From: Clarkia xantiana subsp. parviflora
Taxonomy: Eukaryota; Streptophyta; Magnoliopsida; Myrtales; Onagraceae
Length of the DNA stretch: 64,000 nucleotides
Direction of reading: 5' to 3'
NCBI GenBank assembly: GCA_036873135.1
Contig: JAPTYO010000023.1
Span: 3,545,834-3,609,833 of the forward strand
Shown: piece after piece, positions 24,701 to 37,098 of the stretch
How the letters are laid out: each line of letters begins with the position of its first letter
Numbering within the stretch: the first letter of the stretch is position 1
Made by a program: the position numbers and the translations under genes
The notes under the pieces: generated by a model
What the model saw: only the letters and a program-made list of their open reading frames with translations
Told to the model about the DNA's origin: nothing
Databases searched by the model: none

Positions 24701-25833
24701 TCCTGCTGTTACAGAAGTATAAACAGAACAATGGTTCTTTTTTTGGCCACTAGAACAATGGTTCTTAAAGAACTAACTTTTAAGAAATGAGCTCCAAACC
24801 TTAAGTAAGCCAGTTCCTGTAACATGATCGGCATGGACATGAGTATTCATAGCATATATTAACTTCAATCTGAGTTCTTTCACTAAAGAGAGATCTCTCT
24901 CAACTGTTTTATCAACTGGGTCAATCAACTGCAAAAAGTATATATACATATATTGAATAGATGTATCAGATATGCACAGAATATACATTCAGTACTTAGA
25001 GGCATGCTCGTGAGTTACGAAGACACATTTCTAATCAAAACTCAGCATTAATATCATCATACCTCACCAATAGTAGATAATGAAATATTCAATAACCAGA
25101 AACCCCCCTACTAAAAGTCTAAAACAGTAATCAACTGATATCAATTTACACTCAAGCAGCTGTAATCAAAATTGCAGGAAATCCGAAACTATGCTACATC
25201 AAAATAACTGGTTTTAACACATTAATCCACTGTTACTGTACAAGTACAACCAAGGAGTATTACTATCGAACAAAGCATTTTGAAGAAAAATCTTGAGTTT
25301 AGATCCTGGCATCAACACGAATCGCTACAAATTGAGAAAGGACAGTTGGATTGGATACATATCTTATAGTCACAGTGCCATTCCATTCCAGATACTGTAA
25401 TTTTTTCTTCTTTCCGTTTCAATGATTGATTTCCAATAGAAAATACTTCTACCCAACTTTTGAAGTGCATAAGAAGAGAGTTTATCAATCTCCATCTACT
25501 ATGATCAACAACGATTCAATCTCAATTCACCAATACATAAGTAAGAAGATGATTGATTTGAGGAGGTCGATGAACCCTAACCACGGCGGGTTTATCAGCG
25601 TGAGAAACGTCGGCGAGAAGGTAGGTGTAGGTAGAGGACTCCTTCTCGAACAGTTGCCGGAACAGAAATCTGTCCGGTGACGTCGTGTAAGAAGCGGTGA
25701 AGCTCTCCATTGCTGATGTTCTAACGCTGGGCTGGGAGGTACGGAGTAAGGAGAGAGCGTGACGTGATGGAGCTTTAGGAGAGAGATTAGAGAGAGAAAC
25801 TCGAAATAGATTATAATTAAGTCGAAGAAGCAT
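21760..25833 (-). CDS. ETHE1: Persulfide dioxygenase ETHE1 homolog (glyoxalase II-like), mitochondrial
   Basis: Nine exons on the - strand (25582-25833, 24800-24928, 24527-24634, 23697-23831, 22990-23031, 22836-22895, 22691-22744, 21969-21993, 21760-21869) give 304 residues. The enzyme oxidises glutathione persulfide to sulfite plus glutathione in mitochondria, in sulfide and cysteine breakdown. It has a metallo-beta-lactamase fold with H114-x-H116-x-D118-H119, H170 in TPGHT, D195 in FTGD and H236 in [16 protein letters not shown] and [12 protein letters not shown] match the ETHE1 branch rather than true glyoxalase II. The first 42 residues are rich in Leu, Arg and Ser with few acids, as in a mitochondrial presequence. 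The frame is open further upstream, but ATG 25833 gives the family-like start. Exon 8 is only 25 bp. Three introns hold MITEs. Confidence 0.93.
22110..22470. mobile_element. MITE in an ETHE1 intron (diverged)
   Basis: The arms CCTAAAAACAGTCTCAACTA (left) and the inverse of TTGAGATTGTTTTTAGG (right) continue inward through GTTGCTAATCAC and GATTTAAAAT. The element is related to that at 24058-24442. Its outer ends are degraded and no clear target duplication is visible. Confidence 0.6.
23120..23551. mobile_element. MULE-like MITE in an ETHE1 intron, 432 bp
   Basis: It is an inverted repeat from ACAGGTCATTTGGTCCATGAT to its mirror GGACCAAAAGACCTGT. The inner arms match well, for example CACTTTTGAGTTTT and ACATATGATACC with their mirrors. 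Flanks CTTCTTTTA (23111-23119) and CTTCTTTTT (23552-23560) match at 8 of 9 bases. A related half-element is at about 62566-62760. Confidence 0.65.
24058..24442. mobile_element. MITE in an ETHE1 intron, 385 bp
   Basis: The termini GGGTTAAGAACC and the inverse GGTTCTAAACCC are followed by mirrored arms (AACTATAGACCAT; AATCACTGTCCAAGATTTGAAA). The end sequence GGGTTAAGAACC is shared with the element at 27969-28829. The flanking duplication is unclear. Confidence 0.65.
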
Positions 25834-27959
25834 ATTTTCTTGCTCTTGTTGATGCTGCAATGCAATGCAATGGCGATGGACTCGATCGGGGTTTGGATTG
25901 TTCTGGAAGTTGACGATGCCACCAACTACCAAGTATGGGGAGGTGCCTGTCAGCTGTTTGCGTGCCATACTGGCATTACATGTCAAGCTATTATTGGTTG
26001 TTTCTACCGTCTTATGGTTAGAAGGAAACACTGAATAATTAGACGGGATCACGAGATCTTTAAACATCGGCTGATGCGCGCGTTTTTTTGGTAAAAAAAA
26101 AAAAATAGGGAGTAAAGAACGAGTTTCTACGTAGAGACGAAATGTGTAGGTAAAGTTGGGTCGTAAAAACGGAACTAAAAATGTAAGTTTCTACATATTT
26201 TTTAAAATAAAATTAGAAATTAAATTTATAAATGTAATTATGCACAAGTAATACAAAAAATATTAAAGATACTCATTACTAGTTTTTTTTTTTTGGCCAA
26301 ATACTCATTACTAGTTGATAACATAATTTTAATAAAAAATATGGACCCATTAGTAGTCACCATAGTCGTCACGGTGATCAATTTTTGTAGACTGACTAGA
26401 AGAATTTACAGGTCAAATGAATTTAGAATTTAAGATTTTAGGGTTTGAGAAACATAAAATAGAAAGGGATGTCAATGGAGTTTAAGACTTTTGAGTATTA
26501 TTATTAAATGATCAATGAAGCTTGAACTTGAATGCCATATGAATAGGTTTTGAGTAGAAAATATTGATTTGCCACATAAATTACAATCCATGACAAAATT
26601 TTCTCGTGCTTTGTTCATAAGTTTTTTGGGTTTTGCATAATTTTTTAGATTTGTAAATTTGTTAGTAAATTATGGTAAAAATTATAGAAACAGTAGAAAC
26701 TTACGTTTCTACCGTTTCTACACGTTTTTACGACTCTACACACGTTTCTACTTTCTGCTCAGAAAATGATTTTTTTACGTTTTAACCCGTTTTTTAATGT
26801 AAATACATAAAAACGTGTTTTACGACCTAGAAACGAGTGTTTAACTACTTAGAAAAAAAATACCACATCAATTTTGTAGTCGGATTTTTTCTAACAAATT
26901 TCTAATTGAATTTTTTTTAACTTGGATTTTTACAAGCGTTCCAATTATTTAGCCGGAGAGTTGACTCGGTGGTAAAGTTGTGAAATGAAAATACATGTTT
27001 CTTTTCTACTTTGGATCTTAGTTTCACTGAACAATATATTACTGGCGCTGAAAGGCAGAGTATTTCATTTTAACCATGAACATAATATACTATTTAAATT
27101 AATAAAAAAATTATTATAAATTCTACTATAATTCTAAACTAACATTACTGTTTATATAAAATAAAAATAAATACAAATTTTGAATCAAGTTTTAGCTCAT
27201 ACATACTATACAAAAATATATAACTTGAAGTTTAAAAATCGATTTTTAAAATTTTATTTTTATAGAATCTTAAAATAATTTAATAAATTTATATTCAGTA
27301 CTTTTGGTTACATTTTTTTTAAATATATTTCTTAACGTATATTATTTGGAAATGTAATGATGTATAAGAGCTCATATTATTATAGTAAAATTATAAGGCA
27401 TTTTAGGAATTTTAAAAGTATTTTTCATTTAAAATTTAAGAAAAATAGAGGAATCAAGATTTTAGCCAAATATATAAAATGTTCGGTTAACAGTTTGCTA
27501 AATAAAATTGGCTAACAATTCGGTAATAATTGTAGTAGCTTTTTATACACTTTTTTATTGTTCTAAATATGAATCTTATAGAGAAATTGATATTATTAAT
27601 AGTATGATATATGTTACGATGAAGTCCACTTTAGTAATAAAAAAAACGTGCTCCACAAACATAAAAGAAAATCTTGTACATTAAGGATAAAAAACTTCAA
27701 CCTATAATTTACATTAAACGTAACATTTAGTCCTCTAAGTCTACTTTTCTGTTATTTGGACCTCAAAAAGCTCTTCATTCTATTGATTTTCATCCTTCGA
27801 TAAATTTTGAAAACAACATCATGAAAAACTTAGATCCGACATGTCTACTCTGAACTGAACATATCTAATTAGCCTGTGGAAAAGTTGAAATTGCACAACT
27901 GATTTTGCAAAACGTTTCCCTTATATGCGTTTTCACACCGTTAATCATGCTACCATCTG
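25834..27959. other. Intergenic region upstream of ETHE1
   Basis: The first few hundred bases include the ETHE1 promoter. 26090-26870 is AT-rich with GTTTCTAC and GTAGAAAC words in both orientations near its two ends, perhaps a decayed inverted-repeat element. 26950-27950 is AT-rich, low-complexity sequence. No gene is seen. Confidence 0.4.
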
Positions 27960-27968
27960 TTAAAATAA

Positions 27969-28829
27969 GGGTTAAGAACCTATGAAAGGTTTGAACTATC
28001 ACCCATGTTAACGGGAGAGGTCTGAAATTTAAAAAGTAATAACAAAGGTCTGAAATTTCAATTTTGTTGAATTGAGGTTTTCCGTCCATTTTTAGGGTTA
28101 AATTTAACAGAATTGTGTAAAATGACATTTTTGCCCCTTTAATATTTTGTTTTATTTAATATCTTTTTTAAGGAAATGTGAAATGACAATTTTACCCCTA
28201 AAGTCAAATTAAAACCATCCGACTCCGGCCACCACCACCCGACTCCGGCGACCACCACCTCGACTCCGACGACCACCACCTCGGCTCCGGCGACCCGACT
28301 CCGGCCACCACCTCAGCAAAAAAGCTCCGATCGGGGCCAAAAAGCTCCGATCGGAGCTTTGTGGCCCCGACCGGAGCCACAGGGCTCCAGATCAGAGCTC
28401 TGTGGCTCCGATCGGAGCTTTTTTGGCTCCGATCGGAGTCCAATCGGGGCCGGTGGCTCCGATCGGAGTCCAATTGGGGCCGGTGGCTCCGATCGGAGCC
28501 CAATCGAGGCCGGTGGCTCCGATTTTGGCCCTATCAGAGCCTTGGTGGTGGTCGCCGGAGTACCGTGGTGGCTTCAAGGGCATTTTGGTCTTTTCACTCC
28601 AAGCATGTGAGGGGCACACTTGATAGAAGGGCATTTTTGGAAATTTATTTTATTTCCGGTCACATGCCAAGCATGTGACCAACTTCCGTTAGTTTTAACG
28701 GAAAAAACTAACAGAGACCGCTGTTATCGACAAAATTGAAATTTCAGACCTCTGTTATTAACTTTTTAAATTTCAGACCTCTCCTGTTAACATGGGTGAT
28801 AGTTCAGACCTTTCATAGGTTCTTAACCC
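27969..28829. mobile_element. MULE-type MITE with a GC-rich core, 861 bp
   Basis: The ends GGGTTAAGAACC and GGTTCTTAACCC are perfect inverses and the arms continue for about 150 bp. It is flanked by a perfect 9-bp duplication TTAAAATAA (27960-27968, 28830-28838). The core at 28215-28560 is unlike the arms: GC-rich, with a GACTCCGGCGACCACCACCT series, then repeated GGTGGCTCCGATCGGAGTCC units of about 33 bp. The unit centre GCTCCGATCGGAGC is palindromic. Open frames on both strands here are artefacts of the repeat. Confidence 0.85.
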
Positions 28830-28838
28830 TTAAAATAA

Positions 28839-29265
28839 GGTGGTAATTGAAACTTTCATTCTTGGCAAAAAAAAAAAAAAAAAAAAAACCCTTTCATCCA
28901 CTTTTTAGTCTAGAATACAATTGTTGCTCACAACTTTTCAAATTTAGTAGAATTAACTAAATACTTTTCCAATCTTCGCAATACAAAGAGTTAACAGAAC
29001 CCTTTCTAGTACACCTTAAGTCAAACAACAAAATGCCAATGCCAGCAACTTATTAGTAAACAAATCCTCTCTGTATATTGTGTGCATATCAGTACATTTG
29101 TAGCTAGCAAGATCATGAAAGCAGCAGAAGTTTCTACTGTAATTAAATTTGGAATATTAATTTAACTGTAAATAAGTTCAGTCATAAATTGATTATTGTT
29201 ACCTCCTCATAATGATCAAAACTGGGTAAACTCAGCAATGCTTTTCTTCTCACTATCTTGAATTA
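28839..29265. other. 3' flank of maMYB
   Basis: This holds a poly-A run at about 28867-28888, then AT-rich sequence that probably contains the 3' untranslated region of the - strand gene. No gene is seen. Confidence 0.45.
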
Positions 29266-31050
29266 CTACTCTTTTGAAGCCTTAGAACTCCGAAAACCCT
29301 TCTTCAGATCAGTAACCCTTTTCATACAACTTGCCTTCGTCTTCCCCGGAACAGCAGCAGTGATCTTCTCCCATCTCATCGGTGCTTCCTTGGGAAACGC
29401 CTTCAGGGCATTCAGCAATGCAATGTCTTCTCCACTGCTCCATTCAACTTCTTCGTTGCTGCCAGAATCGATTGAGTCACCATCCACTTGCTTATCCAAT
29501 GGCTTCCTGTTCTTCAAGAACTGAGCATAGGAGTCCTTGTCGGTCACCTTCCGGTTACCTAGCTCTTTCGATTTCTTGATCACAGTCTCGACTTTGTGAG
29601 CTCCATTGAAGGCCTCCGTGATGATCTCCCATCGCCTCGGCTTCCCAACTGGGTGTTTCGTTAGTTGCTTCCTTAAGGTCTCGAAATCTTCTTCACTCCA
29701 GTCCCTCTCTTCTTCTTTTGCACCATTCCTGATGTAAAATTGCATAAACGAAATCTTAGCCCCAACTCTAAATGTAACATCAATGGAGGTATGGTCTATC
29801 TTTCCAATTGAATTGGTAACCCTAAATTCAACCGAAATTGCAGTAAAATATCACATTTCAGAGAGAACCTTGATTCATTTGCAGATTCTTCAGTTCAACT
29901 GATCAAAGAAGCAAAATTAGGACTTAAGGGTGGTTTCTCTAGAGTGCAGAAATTGTGATAACCCCATCTCTAAATGTATCATCAATGGAGGTATGGCCTA
30001 ACTTTCCAACAGAATTAGTTGCCCTAAATTCAACCGGAATAGCAGTAAAATCTCACATTTCAGAGAGAACATCAATTCATTTGCAGATTCTCCAATTCAG
30101 TTGATAAAAGAAGCAAAATAGGAGCTTTAGGATGGTTTCACTAGAATGCAGAAATTGTGATAACCCCAATTCTAAACGTGTCATCAATTGAAGTATGGCC
30201 TAACTTTCCAATTGAATTGTAACCCTAAATTCAACCGGAATCGCAGTAAAATCTCACAATTTCAGAGAGAACCTCAATTCATTTGCAGATTCTTCAGTTC
30301 AATTGATCAAAGAATTAAAATTGGGGCTTTAGTTTCACTAGAATGCAGAAATTTTGATAACCCCGACTCTAAATGTATCATCAATTGAGGTATGGCCTAA
30401 CTTTGCAATTGAATTGTAACCCTAAATTCAATCGAAATTGCAGTAAAATCTCACATTTCAGAGAGAACCTCGATTCATTTGAAGATTCTTCAGTTCAATT
30501 GATCAAAGAAGCAAAAACTGAAGCTTTAGGGTGGTTTCACCAGAATGCAGAAACTGTGAAGATCTAACCTAAAAGCATTAATCACAGCAAGAAGATAATA
30601 CCTGACACTTGATTTTGCCTGAACGGCGATTTTCTCCTCACTCCTAGCAGATCCATTGCTGATCTCTGGATTTACAGCATAAGCATCTGGCGCGGCAGCT
30701 CGAGACCTCCTCTGGAACGGCTTTTTCTTACCTTCTGGTTCGGAATCGGTTTCTGGATCCGGAAACTGGACAATCGGGCCTCGACCTACACGGATATCGC
30801 CGGCGGTGAGGTAGGAGGGGGCGATGGGGCCGAGGAAGAGAGACAAAGCGGCCCAGAGGAGGAGGGACTGGAAAGGTTCAATCTGGACGTAGAGGACGGA
30901 GAGCGCGATGAGGAGAATGGAGATGGAGGTGGTGATGAAGACAAATGGTTTGTTGAGGTTATGCAGGGAATGGGGTTCGGGTATAGTAGCTGGGTTAATG
31001 GAGCGAGATTGGAAGAGGAATCTGGGTCTCTCATCGTCCAAAAACTCCAT
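29266..31050 (-). CDS. MAMYB: Membrane-anchored MYB/SANT transcription factor maMYB
   Basis: Two exons on the - strand (30602-31050 and 29266-29728) give 303 residues; the intron splits the codon for R150. The start reads [16 protein letters not shown], the family N-terminus. Two hydrophobic segments follow at about residues 31-52 and 57-76. A charged linker leads to two SANT/Myb-like domains at about 158-210 ([14 protein letters not shown]) and 243-295 ([18 protein letters not shown], then RWEKI and [13 protein letters not shown]). Arabidopsis maMYB (At5g45420) is anchored in the ER membrane and is linked to root-hair growth. Length and order match that family. An in-frame ATG exists upstream (31179), but the family start at 31050 is preferred. 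The single intron holds a four-copy repeat. Confidence 0.93.
29761..30560. repeat. Four-copy ~200-bp tandem repeat in the maMYB intron
   Basis: Units start at 29761, 29962, 30164 and 30361 with CCCC(A/G)(A/T)(C/T)TCTAAA. Each contains GTATGGYCTA, CCCTAAATTCAA, TCACATTTCAGAGAGAACC and TTCACTAGAATGCAGAAA-like blocks. The array fills almost the whole 873-bp intron. Confidence 0.88.
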
Positions 31051-31663
31051 CGTTGATGGAGAAGAGAGCTCAGATTCGATGCAGACAGAAGTGGGAGACG
31101 AGGGACATCTGCTCAAGTTCAACTGTATAGTACTTAGTATAATTACACTTCGCCCCCTAAAGTTCGACCCGATAATCATTTTTTAACAGTGAAACCGTTC
31201 TAGTTAGTCTAACATTTTTCTTATTCTATACAATATAATTCTGTTATACTCCAAGATCACAATGCTTTTGATTTTTTTTTTTTTTTTGTAATTTTCTATT
31301 GTCCTAAAGGTGAATCCTAGATGAAAATTGATATTATTAATACTATGATACAAATATTATGTGTTGTTAAAAAAATTTCATATTTTTAAAGTTTTACATA
31401 TGTTACAATTAAGTCCACTCTAGTAATAAAAAATCAATATCATGGTGTTTTTGGAGAAAAATCCTTAATTAAATCCATGTGGGTGAAATTTGAGTTTTAA
31501 ATCTTTAATGTTTACTGCTTGAATTTTATAATCTGGTACAAGTCACCCAGTTAGTAATTTTGAGTTTTTAAATGTTGTATAAAATTTTATGTTATTAAAA
31601 TATTATATTTCATTTTTAAAAAAAATTACACTTAAAAACGGTTAGAGAGATTAGAGAGATATG

Positions 31664-31700
<37 letters not shown>

Positions 31701-32085
31701 GAATATATTTGTGGTGAATATATATATCTGTACCGATATATATATTTGGCATATCTTTATGTGTATATATAAATACCATACAACGGTGAACTAACTTAGT
31801 TCAACTAAGTAATGGATTTATAATTTGTTTGTCTAAAGTTGATCTGTGAACCATCGTGGCCATCGGAAACCAGGTGTGTGGGTCTTTTGCTTTAAGGTTG
31901 TGTAATTTTTGTCAAATTGGACTTTAACAAAGCACTTTGATGTCTTTAAATGTATACTCAATATAACTTCGTTAATAAATAAAAATAATTATAGCATAAC
32001 CTTTTTATTTGACGTTCAATTAAAATATAATGTTAGAAATGTTGAAGGTCCAATCGAGAGTACTTCTTCCAATCCTTTCAAATTA
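31051..32085. other. Intergenic region upstream of maMYB
   Basis: The maMYB promoter lies in the first few hundred bases. The rest is AT-rich and includes a (TA)n tract at 31666-31698. No gene is seen. Confidence 0.45.
31666..31698. repeat. (TA)n microsatellite
   Basis: Uninterrupted TA dinucleotides over about 33 bp. Confidence 0.95.
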
Positions 32086-33615
32086 TCTATATATAATAAA
32101 ATTTAGGTAGAAAGAAGAAGTGGGATGCAATGTGGAGTTGGAGTTTTGGGAAAATGCTATTACTGATAGAACATTCAATTTCAGATGCGAGTAGGAGCTG
32201 AGAGTTTTATTCTTTACAAATTTCAAGATGAGCTGAAGTAAAATGAAGGAAATTTTATCTCACAACCATGACTAACAACAAGAGTAACTGAGTAATTGCA
32301 GAGGAATGAAATATTTATGGTTCCAAAGTCATTACTTCTACAATAAAGAGATAAGTTGAACAATAGCCAGTAAGCTCTTCCCAATGTGGAGAGGACGATA
32401 CATGATTACCGCATGAATAATCAAGTCGGTGATTTCCATGTGAACTCTCCGACTTCTCCCCAAATGTTTATCATCTCGAAACTCTACTGCAACTCCTTGA
32501 ATCCCGAAGGGTCTTCCTCCCACAATAACAAATCTGTCAAATTCCCAAAAAATATCATTAATTGTTGAAGATGATTATGTGTGAAGGTAAGTTCTTTCCT
32601 CTATATTTAGCAAATTCTAATTAGATAACAGCAGGGGAAAACAATAGATCACGTAGTAGAAAATTATGAACTACTTAGACTTGGGTTTGACCCACCTAAA
32701 AAATGAGGCGTTCAGATCGACGTTGGAGCTGCGGATGATCTTTAGATTCGATTTCGACTAAAATAGGAGGCCCTTCAGATCCGATTTCAACATTGTGCAT
32801 CTGACTATAGGCGGAGGCGTCGGAGGAACAAATATGACAAACAAAGAAGTTGGAGCAGCCCATGCATATGGAGACGACTTGCATGCATCGAACCCGTTAG
32901 AAGCGGGCGGAGGAACAAACCTTAGCATCAAATGACAATAATATTATCGACTACGACCACCGTGACAGGGCATGTTGGGAGTCCGTTACTGCAGTAGCGG
33001 AAAATGGCCACAGTGTTACTGCAGTGCTGAGCTCAACTTCTTCGGCTAGGCCCATCTCTTCCTGTCTCGGCCTCGATCTCTGCAAGAGATATCCACCAAC
33101 GACAAGTGCACCGACTGCCGCCTTAGCTGCTATGCCAGGCTACGTAGCGGCAAGTGACAGGAGCGACTGAACAATTGAAGTGGAGGTGAGGGTTAAAACT
33201 TAAAGCCCTAACATCATTGTGCCAAATTCTGGATTTTCATTTCGATCAGTTTTGGGCTTGCTCTAAAAATTCTGAATTCTCCGAGCCGAGAGTTGTGAGT
33301 CCAGTACAAAAAGCGCTTCATCTGCTCCAGTCCAGTAGTTTTGATATAAAAAAAACTAGCTGCTTTATAATATTTAAGTTATATTTATACATTTGTATAA
33401 TACGGTCATTTGAATGCACCTGGTCGAGGTCTCCGGGTGAGCTTGGCAACTGATGAGTTCCCGGCATAATCAAGTCTGACTTTGTAAACAGAACATCATC
33501 TGGTATTTAAATTAAACGACCGGGTGGAATATATCATGAATGTAAAAAAAAAAAAAAAAAAAAAAAAATTTGTCTTACATATCACCCCGCGCATTGCGCG
33601 GGTAATGAACCCTAG
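32086..33615 (+). mobile_element. Non-autonomous Helitron, 1.53 kb
   Basis: It starts with TCTATATATAATAAAATTTA after a host A (32085) and ends in CTAG before a host T (33616), the standard Helitron insertion at AT. A perfect 7-bp hairpin CCCGCGCATTGCGCGGG (33586-33602) lies 10 bases before the CTAG end. No Rep or helicase frame is present. The interior at 32690-33180 is richer in GC than its surroundings and may be a captured gene piece, but I cannot name it. A 28-base A-run precedes the hairpin. Confidence 0.8.
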
Positions 33616-33833
33616 TTGACAAATAATTTTGAGTATATATTAAAAGAGCCTACTTGATCGAACATGCTCGTTTTCTGTTTAATTTAAAAAAAATAACAAA
33701 TATAGCAATTTGATCGGATATTGGATGTTTTTTTTTGCCAACAATCTGATATTGGAAGTTAAAATATCCAATTTTAATAAATTAAAGTAAAAAAAAAAAA
33801 AAACGATTTGTGATTTGTAATAATAATAATAAT

Positions 33834-34386
33834 GGTTAAAGGGTATTTTGGTGTCATATGTTATATCATTGTTTGCTTTTAGTGCCATTTTTTTTTTTGT
33901 AAGCTTTTGGTGCCATTTGTTTGCATTCTGTAGGCTTTTAGTGCATCCATTAGTCAACAGTTAAGTTTGACCGTTAAATACTTTTATTTTGTTCAATTTA
34001 GTCCTCCAATTTAAATATCTAACTTTAATTTTTGTTTTTGCAATTTAGTCCCTAAACAAACTCAATCGCACCCTCACCCGCAATTGACCAAGCCAGGGTC
34101 CGACCCAGCCATGAGTCGGACTCTGACTTGGTCGATTGAAGTGCGGGTTTGGGTGCGATTGGGTTTGTTTAGGAATAAATTGTAAAAAATAAAAAAGTTA
34201 GATATATAAATTAGATGACTAAATTTAACAAAATAAAAGTATTTAACGGTCAAATTTAATTGTTGACTAACGGATACACCAAAAGTCTACAAAATGAAAA
34301 CATATGACATCAAAAGCCTAAAAAAACATATGACACTGAAACTTAAGAGAGTTCAGACGTATGACACTAAAAGACCTTTTAACCCT
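33834..34386. mobile_element. MULE-like MITE, 553 bp
   Basis: The left end GGTTAAAGGGTATTTTGGTG is mirrored by AAAAGACCTTTTAACC at the right. Inverted arms continue through GTTGACTAA, ACCGTTAAATACTTTTATTTTGTT and CAATTTAGTCC. Flanking AATAATAAT is present on both sides (33825-33833, 34387-34395), but the left one sits in a TAA run, so the duplication is only suggestive. Confidence 0.7.
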
Positions 34387-34395
34387 AATAATAAT

Positions 34396-35773
34396 AGTGT
34401 AAAAGTTGTGGAAGCAATTGGGTTATCAATCCTACTATTATACAAAACTCAGATAGGCCCAAGAAGAGAAAAGCCCATTAAGCTGAAAGCAGCCGCAGAG
34501 GCCCGTGGCAGTTTTACTCACTATAGACCAGTGTTTTAAAAACCGGACCGGCTCTTAAACCGGTATTGTGACCGGTTCACGGACCGACCGGTTCAACCCG
34601 GTTCAGACAAGTTCACTGATGGTTCGTTCAAAATAAGCATGAAAACAAATACCATATATGTATATATTATATGGGTCTTGCTAAAGACTTTGAAAATTTA
34701 CGTGAATTTTTCCCCGAAAGTAATCTCAATCACACGTTGGCATCCTCTTTTTTATGCTCTCCCAAAAAATTTACTCTCTCTCATAACCTTTCCCAAATTA
34801 TCCTTCCACTTCCTTTTAGTTGAAGCTGTATCGAACATTTACAAAGAAAAAAGTTTATCGAAACAATCACGTCAGATCCATCTATCAGTTATTATATAGA
34901 TAAATACAGTAATAATAAATTTATTTTCAATGTATTCACTAATGCTTGTCTTCTGTCATATTGTATTTATATTTATGTAAAATAAAATAAAAAAATTCAA
35001 AGAAAACACGTGTAATCTTAATTTCGATAAATAAATAAATAAATAATATAAAATACAATTTTTTTTTATTTCAAAATAACATTATTTTGAAAACTAAATA
35101 AAACATAGCACGTTTTAGAAAGCTTATTACTAGAATAATACACATTGCACATTTTTCTTTTAAGTTTTAGGTAATTTTTTACCTTGAAAAATCTATTGGT
35201 TTAGGGAACAGTTTGACATGTAAACTCTAAATAAATGATTGGATATTTTTTTTCTTTCTAAAAATATATTAGATTAACAACTTGATCAGTTGAATTTTAG
35301 AGGACAAATAGTTTATGTAATTTTATTATATAAGGTTAATCAAACCAAACCGTTCACTCAATCAATCTAATAGATTTTTAGGAAAAATATCATAAAACTA
35401 TTTAAACAGATTTCCATCTATGGTCACTTGAACTAACCGGTTACCTGGTTAAATTGTTCATCAAACTAAACTGTTCACCCATTCCAATATAATTTTAGAA
35501 AAAAAACCTATAAACTAGCTAAAACATTAAGAAAAAGATTTTTAAGTTTAAAAAACTTAATATTTTTTGTATTTACTTTTTGAAATAGTATTATTTAAGA
35601 AACAAAATTCAAACATGCGAAGCTAAAATTAAATAGATATTTTTTTTTTTGAAAAAAGAGGAATTAAATCAAATTTAATTATAGTCATATTTACCATAAA
35701 AAAAATAAAAAAATAAAAATGCAGCACCATTTGTCTTATTGTTTAGTTTCATGGCGTAAGGTTTTCTAAAAAG

Positions 35774-35813
<40 letters not shown>

Positions 35814-36060
35814 CTAAATGTTACGGTTGTTAGCAAGGGTAAACTTGGAAAGAAACAGAACGGACCTTTGCATTGGAAACTGAAATTTTGCACGGGTCAT
35901 TCACTTTACTTTCGTCGGAATTTTCACGGTTTAGTTCACAGTTTAAATCATTATTCATATTATATTATTTATTTAATAAAAAGTCAAATAAGCACATCTT
36001 TGGGCCTAAAATAAAAGAATCCAGCCCATAGTATATTCTTCTCCTCCCCTAGTGTACCCG
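34396..36060. other. AT-rich intergenic region
   Basis: A stretch beginning CAGTGTTTTAAAAACCGGACC at about 34530 looks like the end of a hAT-type element, with CCGGTT words; its other end is not clear. The rest is AT-rich and includes a (TA)n tract at 35776-35810. No gene is seen. Confidence 0.4.
35776..35810. repeat. (TA)n microsatellite
   Basis: Uninterrupted TA dinucleotides over about 35 bp. Confidence 0.95.
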
Positions 36061-37098
36061 CCGTTAGCAGACCACCATCACCATTTATTCACTCCATCTG
36101 CAAGTTTAACGCCTAAAAACCTAGTTTTGTGAAGTCAATAGAAAATGCAGATGAGGAGGCGTTTGTGTTCATTTACTCATAGAGGGAAGCAAGTTTAGGT
36201 GATTATAAAGCTATATTGGACCTGGTAGCTTATGCAATTTAGAAAATCGAGTAAGTTTTCAGATCCCAGATTTAAGGTGCCGATTTCATATCCCGGATTT
36301 CAGTAAGTTTTCTTCTATTCCTCTTGATAAAGGTGGCGATTTCAGATCTAGTATTAGTATAGACGGATGAAAACGGTAACTGCCGCCTCATCTCCGCACG
36401 ATACTCCATTGCTCCTCCGTAGTACTCTGCTGCTACTGCGATCTCTCCACACAACTGCATAGATCCGCTCCACTTTCCGTCACTAGCCTTTCTCGGCTTG
36501 TACAATCCCAGGTACAAAGGCTCATGCTATAAGTAAAGTTTTGACCTTGATTTGCTTTTCTATGAATTGATACATTAATCATTGCGTACATTAATCATTG
36601 ATACTAGTTTTAGGAAGAAAAGTTTGTTGTCTGCGTGGAGGAGTTAGGCCGTAATCGTTTGGTGCCTCATTGCACGTAGATAACTGTTTGTGGAAATGCT
36701 TGAACGAATGGTGCTTTATGGTAACCGGGTGATTATTTGTTCCAGCCTCTGTTATGTGCAGTTGCTAAGAACAAGACGTACTTTTCCATGACAATTAGGT
36801 TTTTTGTGATTCTTTCTCGGTTGTCTTCCACTGTGGATGTTTTCTCTACCACTTGTTGCCGTCATCATTCAGTTTGCTGCCAATGCCATCACTATATGCT
36901 TAATCCTAGTTTTTCTATTGCAGTAATTTGTGCTGAGCTTTGAAATTGGATTCTCAACATTGGCATCATTAGACTTTTGATGCAATCTTTTACTGTTTTT
37001 CCTTGCGTGTATAACTAGCTGTATTCATACAAAGGATTGACCATGAAGAGTTCCTCTTAAAAAATCCATTTTTTTTTTTCCAAATTCAAGTTTTTCAG
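36061..37098 (+). other. Promoter and leader of TRMB copy 1
   Basis: The leader probably contains an intron. A donor ATCCCAG|GTACAAAG ends an untranslated exon at about 36510, and the acceptor TTTTTCAG lies at 37091-37098, 21 bases before the ATG. Only the 3' part of this region (from about 36836) is repeated in front of copy 2, so the first exon and promoter are unique to copy 1. Confidence 0.45.

Noticed and set aside
25834..26067. N-terminal extension of ETHE1 in the same frame
   Set aside because: The extra residues do not look like a targeting sequence or conserved region. The ATG at 25833 gives a normal mitochondrial presequence.
28204..28678. Several overlapping open frames on both strands with SDRSHRPxLD-type repeats
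   Set aside because: They are produced by the ~33-bp GC-rich repeat in a MITE core. They are open in several frames at once and resemble no protein family.
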